Positions 56,301 through 64,000 of a DNA stretch of 64,000 bases are shown here, piece by piece. A program made the position numbers and the translations under genes. The stretch covers positions 20,564,974 through 20,628,973 of the forward strand of contig NC_051440.1 in assembly GCF_001649575.2 (NCBI RefSeq). Direction: 5' to 3'. The notes beneath the pieces are model-generated. The model worked only from the letters and a program-made list of their open reading frames with translations. It had not been told where the DNA came from and did no database searches. This stretch comes from Kryptolebias marmoratus. Lineage: Eukaryota; Chordata; Actinopteri; Cyprinodontiformes; Rivulidae. Position 1 is the first letter of the stretch. Each line of letters opens with the position of its first letter.

Positions 56301-59300
56301 GAGGCTGGGGGGGAGGTTTCAGGACACCCCTCTTCTCGGAAAGTTACAAACTCTGAGCTGGAAAAACACTGGGCCAACTTTTCTTTTATTGTATTTATTT
56401 TCATGGTTTCACGTTGGTTTAACTGCGAACTAAATGACACATAGCCTATACTCTCCTGGTATAATTTTTTTATTTGTTAAAGCACAAAATTGGGACAAAA
56501 TTTCTATTGTTTTAAGCTCACATAACTAATTTGTTGTCTGTGTCTTTGCATGTTTCTACATTTGATAATAGTTTTCAGGTGGGGAACTATTATCCAGAGG
56601 TGTTTTGGTTTTATGCAAAAATACTTAAGCAGGAGTTGCTGAAGATTAAAGCGCAATAAAGCTATTTTTATTGCCAAATTGTTGATAGTTACACAAATGA
56701 ATCCTTGTCAGATTAGTCTGTATGAAACCTATGATGCTTAGTAGCCAATGTAGTGACCAGAAAGCACATTAAAGCTGTTTAAATTAGAAAAATCCAGCCT
56801 TTACTTTATTCTTTTGCCCAATTTTTGGAGATGCTTCCCTACATTTTAATTAGTTTGTCTTAATGCAGTGTCTGAAACGTAAACTTCTCAAGCACTGAAA
56901 GTTTCCATTGGTTTTTGTTTTTCTTTGTAAATCTGGTTTTCTTTGCTTTATGCCACAGCTTATAAGGCTCAAAACCCCATATTAGGAGGGAAAAGGATGG
57001 AAAGGTTAAACAGCTCTAACCCATGACAGAGGGACTTTTATTGTCACAGTGACACCGACTCTCCCATCGCACAAAGACCCTTTTTCCCCTCTTCATACAC
57101 TACTTAAGTGACTCCTTTCTCAAAAATGGATCCCACTCTTAGATCCAGCTTGTCCTGGCAGGTCTTCTCTACTCGGTTTTGTTACTTAAAACAAAATTTT
57201 TCTATATCCACTAATGTGGCTTCCACTCGCAAACAGCTTTTAGTTGTAAGTTCTTGTGGATGAACTGCATTAGAACATGTAGACGTTTCAGTGACACGCC
57301 TTCGCCGTGATCAAAGGGGCTCATCTTGGATCTGTCGCATTCTTACTACTGTTTGTGCCTCGGGAGGGTCTCGAAAAGGCGTCTTCACCTGGGACGTCGC
57401 TGCTGCACCAGCTGGCTTGTCCTCTGACGGTCTGATATACCTCTAAGTCGAGCGGAGGATAATCGCCCACCGTCGAGGACACCAAGCTACTTAGGCCGAC
57501 TGACAGCTTTTCTGTTTTAATCGTTCGTAGGCCGTTTCTCTTCACAGCGCTCTCTGTTCGTTTCATGTGTGGTGGGCTCCAATCCTGCATATGTTGTCAA
57601 GACAGGTGGTGGATTATGTAGTAGGTGATAAATATATGTCTCTTTCTTAATGGAGGAACTTTTGCTCAAAGGCTTTTTGGGGGAGGAGGCTTCTCTTTTA
57701 AGCTGGGTGTCCTCCTGAATGCATTGTGTGCTGCTGTCACACTAATCTGTGTAGCCACTGGCAATCAGAGGTATGCCGTCGTTAAAGCAGTCATCTCAGG
57801 TGAAAGATTAGCCAGAGAGATTCTCTTCAGTGGGTAAACACTTCCATGACTTCATGTTTTATTTATTTTTGCAGGGCTTTTACAATTTTTCTTTCTTTCC
57901 TTCTTTTTTTTCGGCTTCACGTCCTGATTTAGGCACATTAGTTTAGTTTTATCACTTGCTAAACTGTTCAGATTCTGTTCTACGACGTGTTTCTTGTGTG
58001 TGTCGTAGCTGTTGCTCCGACTCTTCGTTTTGCATAATAAAATGCAATATGCAGTCTTTGATTTTATGTCTGTGAGAAGTTAGATGTAATCTTGTCTGCA
58101 GTTAAATTGAACCTATTGCCTTGGGGTTTTGTGTAATTTGAGCTGTTGCCTTTGTACTGACAGAATCCATTCTGGCTGCCTCTGTTTACTCCATCTCTGT
58201 GTGAACTCCGATTTAGCAGAAGGTAATTTCTCAGATCTGCATGGTGTATTTTGCCGTTATCTTAAGGCAAACATTCAAATCACTTCGGCGTTTCGCTCGC
58301 CGCTGCAGTGAGCGTGCACCTCAAGCGCTAATTGCTGTCGAAGCAGTGAGGTCATTTGTTGAAACAGGAAGGGGGCAGAGATGGATGGTTATGGGAGAGA
58401 AACACGGCAAAGAAGAGTTGGATTTCTTTTTTAATTTACCATGGGTTTTTTTTTTTGTTTTTTTTGCCTGGAGTACTACTACCAATCAGAAGCAACACAA
58501 CACCTGCTCTGTGAGTGGGAGAGTCCCGCAAGACCCGCCGTGCACGTTATTAGACCATCACAACTTGGTAACAGCCGGGGAAATGGATGAATATAAAGAA
58601 ACCTGTCTGCTTCCTGCGTCTCTCACTGATGGGAAGCCGAGGAGGGTTTTTTTTCCCCAGCTGTCTCCAGGCTGTGGGGTCAAAGTACAAACATCATATC
58701 TGTAATGATGATCCGTAACCAGCTGGGCCGGTGAAACGGACCAATAACCGGTTCCCCTAATGAGCCCGAGCGAAAGGAGAAGGCGACAACAACCCGAGCA
58801 CCTTGGAATGCCAACTTTGACATAGTTTTTGACAGTGACTCAGAATTTTACTAACCACTTCTTTTTATATTATTCAGGGTGGATGTTATCAATTTAAACC
58901 ACCTCAAGTTCGTAGCGTTTGTCAGATATATATAAATATATCCTCTTTTGGCTCAGTGTTGCTGGGAGGACATCTTACCGTTGACCATCGCAGCAAACCC
59001 AAACTGGTGTGAGAGCGGTGACGCCGTATTCAATTTGGGCATCTAGGTTATCTGTTCTTTTAATATCTTGTCTGATTAAAAGCACGAATATATTCCCCCG
59101 TCTTCTCTCCAGTCTGGCATAAAATTGCTCGGTGCCAGAATGTGTGGGTGCGCTGGCACCCGCTCAGTTCTCCAGTGGCTTCCTTAGCCAACTGCTTTTC
59201 TCTTTAATCCTAATATGCTGCTCCGAGTTTCTGTCATTCAAACCGAAACGCACCGTCACACAATGGGTGAAATATACCAGCTGCACAGCAGTTAAATCAC

Positions 59301-62300
59301 AATCTTTTAGTAAATTATCGCAGGATAGAAGCGGCTTTCATTTAGTTTATAGCCAGCTGAAGAAACTGCTCACTGATGTCTCTCTTTTTCCCCATGTTGC
59401 TGTGAAACATGAGACAAAATTATAGGATACTCAGAATTTTTGTATGCAAAGGGATTTCTGTGTAGCTGGTGTGTGTTTTTAGGTTTGTTCAGTCCTGTTA
59501 TTTTATTTCTTTTTAGGCACAAAATGCTGCTTGCTATAGTTAGATCTCGCCAGGACGCTCAGGAAAGATTTTATTTTTTCCATCCAGTCTGTTTTCTTTA
59601 TTTTCTTCTGTAAAATCTGTTTTCTTTTGTCACAAATTGATCCCTCTGCTCTGATTAACTCTTTTTTATTAATTTGATCATAGCTCTAATGAAGGAGGGC
59701 TCATCACTTTTCCAAAAGTCACAATGTTGCTCTTTAAAGGCTGGAATTTGTTAAAAGTTTTCTCGTTTGATGGTATTGAAGTTAAAGGATGAGCAGCAGC
59801 ACCTACATCCCTACATAACTGGAGCCACCCTTTTGAACTCAGCAAGAGTCATTTTTTACACATTTTTAAGTGTACTTATACAATTTAAAAACTACATTTT
59901 GAACAAGTAGAAACATTTATTTAGCTTTCTGTTGGAGAAAAGCACCCAATAGTTTATAGTTTTGCAATAATTAGGCCAAAAACTGTGCATACTGTAGCAC
60001 TTCCTGTAAACATTACATCTGAATTTAAAGAACTGTCAATATTTGTCTAATGCCCCATTTTAAGGAAAGTTTTCCTTAAGTGTAAATGTTTTGAGCTTAG
60101 TGTTTTGTCTTATTTAGTATTTGCCTGATTTCTCTGTTTATATTTTAGCTTTCAATGCGTTTTAGAATCCCCAAATGTGTTTTAATTGCAGAACCAGCTT
60201 CTCAACTATTACATGTTGAAAGTGAACTCAGCTAACTGCAAACATTAAATTCTGTTCATTTAGAGGGTTTAATAAAATGTAAACAATTTGGATTTTACCT
60301 CCTGTACATTGGCCATAAACAGAGTTACTCAATGGTGTTTTAGATCTTTTATCACATCTACCTGAGTGCTTTTAAGTTATCTTACCTGTACACGACGTGC
60401 TCCCTTCCTTTTTAACGACGAACAAATCCTGAGGTTATTTGTGGTGTTTCACATACCCCCGGAGTATAAATGTAGATCAGGCTGTTGATGACGATCGTTT
60501 CACTTTTTTGTAATTTTCCAGCTGAGACTTGCTGAATGACAGCAGAAGAGTGGGGACAACAGCTCTGGCTTGTCCTGAGACATTTTCACTTGGTCGTAAG
60601 GACTTAGCCAGATGTTTGCAATACATATTCTCACTCTCTGTTGTACCTCTGTGCCAGACAGAAACCCCCCCCCGGAGCGTTTAAAATGCCAGATCTGGTA
60701 AAGCGTTTAGGGTGACAAATTCGGAACGGCCCCGCCACCTCCCAGATAACTTCTGACTGAACGAACCAGGAAACACTGATCCGACGGGACAGCGAGAGGC
60801 TTCAAACTTCATTTAGCCCGCTTTGAAGCTCGGCTCTGTGAATGGGGGGAAAACGGCATATTACAAGACACTACAGTGTTCTCTTTCATGTAGCGAGCTG
60901 AAGGGGATGCTGTTGAGTGTTTGAGAGAGACCTTTGATATGTGAGATGCTCTGTGAACTTGGGAAAGACCAAGCTGGTGATTTTTGAGTCAATATGCGTG
61001 CGTGCTTTGATGGCTGGTTTTGCCAGACCGATATTTCGTCTGAAACGTTTCAAACGGCTGATTTCTGAGAGCTTGTGTGGAGACTTGTTGCACAGCCAGT
61101 GGAACTGTTTTTCCCCACCCTTGTTGATGTTAAACAATGACTTGTTTGGGAAGTTTAATGTTTAGAAGATGATTAAAATGACGGAAGGAAAGATTTATCT
61201 TGATTACATGTTTCTTTTGTTGCTCCAGCTTTTTGTCCTGTGCTGATTGACGTTTCTTTTTTTTGTTTTTTTTCCCCAGAAGGCCCAGGGTAGCCCTCTG
61301 CTTTTTAATCGGCATTTATAGTGTAGGCACACAACGATGGTAATGTTGTTAGCCCCCCTCCCATTGTGTAACTCTTTTTGTGTGCGTGGTTTTAAAGATC
61401 ACAGCTCCACCAAAGAGCGTTGTCTCAAAGTTTACAGTACATTCACTAAAACATTGTCCTCACACAATATTAATTGTATGTTGTAATTCAGTTTGTGGTT
61501 TGGGTGGGAAAATCATGCTCTCTGAGAGGAAAAAGAAAGGACTTTGTCCTTCTTTATATGTTTTAACCATCTGGTTTGTGTAGTATTCGACCGAGGCGTT
61601 AATCATTGTGCCTTAAGGCCACTCCTGTTCTGACAACAGCTGGGGAAGGAAAATGGACCCACTGATGTCCTTCTGTCTTTCAGGGTTTTTATGCTTTCAT
61701 AACAGTGTCACTCAGCTGTATAGTTAATGATATTTGTATTTACTGAATGCATATTGAAATGAGCTTAAATCAGCTTCAGTATTGATGGTTTCTCTTGGCT
61801 CATAACCTGCCACAAATGACTCCTATTAAAGTTTGATGACTTGGGTTTATTGCTAAATAATGAAAGTAATTGCACAAACAAAAAGGCCACCTTGTGCTGC
61901 TCGCATCTATTTGACTGTGAGTCATTCTGCGCTCTGCCAGATGGAACGCAGTTGGAAAATGAAAACACGTTTCCCATGCCAAAACAGAAATATTTGCAAA
62001 TCTTTGAATAAGTAAGCACTTAAAATGGAGACAAAAAAACGTAGGCATTCTGCATCGCAGCAGATAACAGACAGCGCTTTCTGTGACGTCTCCTAAACCT
62101 GTTGCCACATTAATTGTGTCAAACACTGATGGTATTTATGCTCTGGTATAGATAACTGTTGTGCTTTTTATCGGTTATCGGAGCGGTGCTAAGCTTGAAG
62201 TCCCTGGATGTTAAAAGCTTCTGGGAATGTATAGAAACTCTGTTTAAGCATCTGCGTCACGTATTTACTTAAAGGTTAATTTGCTGTGGAAGCACACAAT

Positions 62301-62676
62301 GAGTGATTGATCTTCCCCGTTCCGTCCTTCGTGCTGTGTATAATGCTGGTGACATTTAGGCTTTGTTGGGTCTCTGCTGTTAGTAACCCTTGAGTTCTAT
62401 TTCTGCTGCGCTGCTTCAGTTTGCACGGTTTATCATCTAAGACGGCTGTGTGTTGTAGCTTATTATGGGCATGTTGGGTTTGGCCACTGCCAGAGACGTC
62501 GATTTGTGGGGAAGGCTACCGTGGAATTATTCTTCTCGTCTTGTCCAGAATGCTTGTACAACACGAGCCAAAACTGTAGCTGTGCACGCACACTACGCTG
62601 GCAGTTTAAACATCACCACTGCATGCAAAGAAGGCCTGTCAATAAGCAAACTTTTGTTACAGTTATCTTTATGTGT

Positions 62677-62690
62677 AAAAAAAAAAACAA

Positions 62691-62724
<34 letters not shown>
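62677..62724. repeat. Poly(A) tract
   Basis: Nearly 50 A residues with two C interruptions. No retroposon body is recognisable upstream, so it is listed only as a simple repeat. Confidence 0.9.
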
Positions 62725-62726
<2 letters not shown>

Positions 62727-63899
62727 GTCTGTGGAACATGAGAGTTTAGCTCTCTTCAACTTGATTATTCTCTCTGTTAGTTTTCTTACACCTACACTAC
62801 TTATTAGCTTTTATTTTATTTTTAGTGGATTATGAAGACATCTGTGAAGGTGTGCATTCAACACATGCGTATTCATAAAAGGGTGGGTAAAAGCATACCA
62901 ACATGATTACACTGGAAAACCGTTTCAAACTGTACTTGTCGTTCAACTATATCTGGGCAGAACATTCAAGAAGAGGAAATGCTTTTGGTAAGTCAGGGCA
63001 CGGACATTAAAGCAGAGCTAGTGGGGCCCAGCCTTTTTCCAAAATGGGATTTTCAGAATTGTCTTAATTCCAGGCAAGCCGCTTGTGTTTCAGAGGGGAA
63101 GTGCTGCCAGTAGCTGCTCTCCGCACTCTCCTTTATTGATTCGGGTCCAGAAATTTAGATTCCTTAAAGCCAGTCGTAGTCTAATGACATTACTCAACAC
63201 CCCAACCCACCTTGCCTGGCCAACCACCCTCCTCATTTTAGATCTCCCTGCGCTCCACTTCTCCTCTTCCTCTCACCATTATCAAATTAAATGCTTTTCT
63301 ATAGAGGGCTGGTCTTGGCCTGTAGGCAAGGCAGCCGGCCGGGCTGTAGAGCGAGCGCCTGTGTGTGTGTTTCTGTGTGTGTGCGTGTTCGTATCTACTC
63401 AATTAGGCTTTTTACTGGCCGAGCTGATGAACCAGGAAAGGGGTTAAATCAGTCCACAGACCAGTAGTCAAGCAGGGATGTGAGCTTAACTACGACTGGA
63501 CAAGAAGAAGGGAGGTAATAAGAGATGGTGGGAGATCTCCCCCCTACTCTGATAAGCAGCTGAACTTGATACTGGGTCAGGGGGTTTAAAACTGAACTTT
63601 TCTTTTAGGGAGTGGTTATAGATCGTGAGAAAGAAGAGATGGGAGATGGAGGAGTGGCCTCAGAGTGGGGTGACAATATCAATTCAATCTTTGTTTCCTG
63701 ACTACCTCTGAAGTTAAACACCACAGGTGAGCCTCGTCTTCGCTGCAGAGCTTCATCTTTTCTGACTTTTACCTTTTTGACATAATCTTGAGGAAAAAGA
63801 AGATGGAGACCTACTTCTGGAGGCTGATTCAGGCAGACAAAAATCAGCAGGACTCCTCAAATGCTTGGGGATTTTCCTAATTCCCTTCCTTTACAGTCT

Positions 63900-63990
63900 G
63901 AGACACAGAAGAGAGGGAGGGAGGGAGAAGAATGGGAGGGATGTGGAGGAGGTGGGCTGAATAAGAGAGGAGGGAACAGGAGGACACAGA
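63900..63990. repeat. Purine-rich GGGA/GAGG tract
   Basis: About 90 bases of almost pure purine (GAGGGAGGGAGGGAG followed by GGGAGG and GGAGGAGG units) with mirror symmetry. Such polypurine runs can form triplex or G-rich structures; no function can be assigned. Confidence 0.7.
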
Positions 63991-64000
63991 AAGGATTAAA

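Larger units (their letters stand above)
56301..64000 (+). other. Probable long first intron of an unidentified gene
   Basis: Nearly 8 kb without a recognisable coding exon. Content seen: unique-looking AT-rich DNA, a few balanced-composition blocks that could be conserved non-coding elements (about 60880-61150 and 61740-61950), an A-rich tract (62677-62724), a GT-rich stretch near 63360-63390 and a purine-rich GGGA block (about 63905-63985). Transposon density is clearly lower than in the elmo3 introns. The direction is inferred from the donors near 55762 and 56061. Confidence 0.35.

Noticed and set aside
56012..56440. 142-codon minus-strand open frame at the CpG island
   Set aside because: Low-complexity GC-rich translation without recognisable domain; stops are rare by composition.
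62677..62724. Poly(A) tract as the tail of a processed pseudogene or SINE
   Set aside because: No recognisable retroposed body, Pol III boxes or matching target duplication seen upstream.

Overview
The window is vertebrate nuclear DNA, most probably from a spiny-rayed teleost fish. Genes are split into many short exons with GT-AG borders, introns are AT-rich and full of fish-type DNA transposons and a 5'-truncated non-LTR element, and the proteins read as clear orthologues of human genes. Two N characters (18210 and 18237) mark unresolved assembly bases. There is no bacterial-style operon, CRISPR array or phage.

Layout: (1) 0.9-6.7 kb, plus strand: a complete F-box/leucine-rich-repeat gene (fbxl9, also called lrrc29). 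(2) 8.7-23.5 kb, minus strand: elmo3, 20 coding exons, about 715 residues. (3) 31.9-38.3 kb, minus strand: e2f4, 11 coding exons, 388 residues. (4) 40.1-52.7 kb, plus strand: the C12orf4 orthologue (ferry3), 13 coding exons, 552 residues. (5) 52.7-55.6 kb: downstream intergenic DNA. (6) 55.6-64 kb: a GC-rich promoter with one or two candidate non-coding first exons, then more than 7 kb with no recognisable coding exon, which I read as the long first intron of an unidentified plus-strand gene leaving the window.

Genes 1-3 keep the order and relative orientation of human 16q22.1 (E2F4, ELMO3, LRRC29). Gene 4 belongs to human 12p13, so a synteny break lies between 38.3 and 40.1 kb. The four genes are not one pathway: F-box substrate adaptor, Rac-activation scaffold, cell-cycle transcription factor, and endosomal mRNA-transport subunit.

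The exon coordinates were worked out by hand from reading-frame phase and splice signals; every junction of elmo3, e2f4 and ferry3 closes in phase. The most notable results are a U12-type AT-AC intron in e2f4, without which the gene would look broken; a likely internal promoter and short first exon in elmo3 that would make a PH-domain-only isoform; several transposon insertions with exact target-site duplications; and dispersed degenerate AGCTAAAA arrays. I found no sign of an undescribed multi-gene system.
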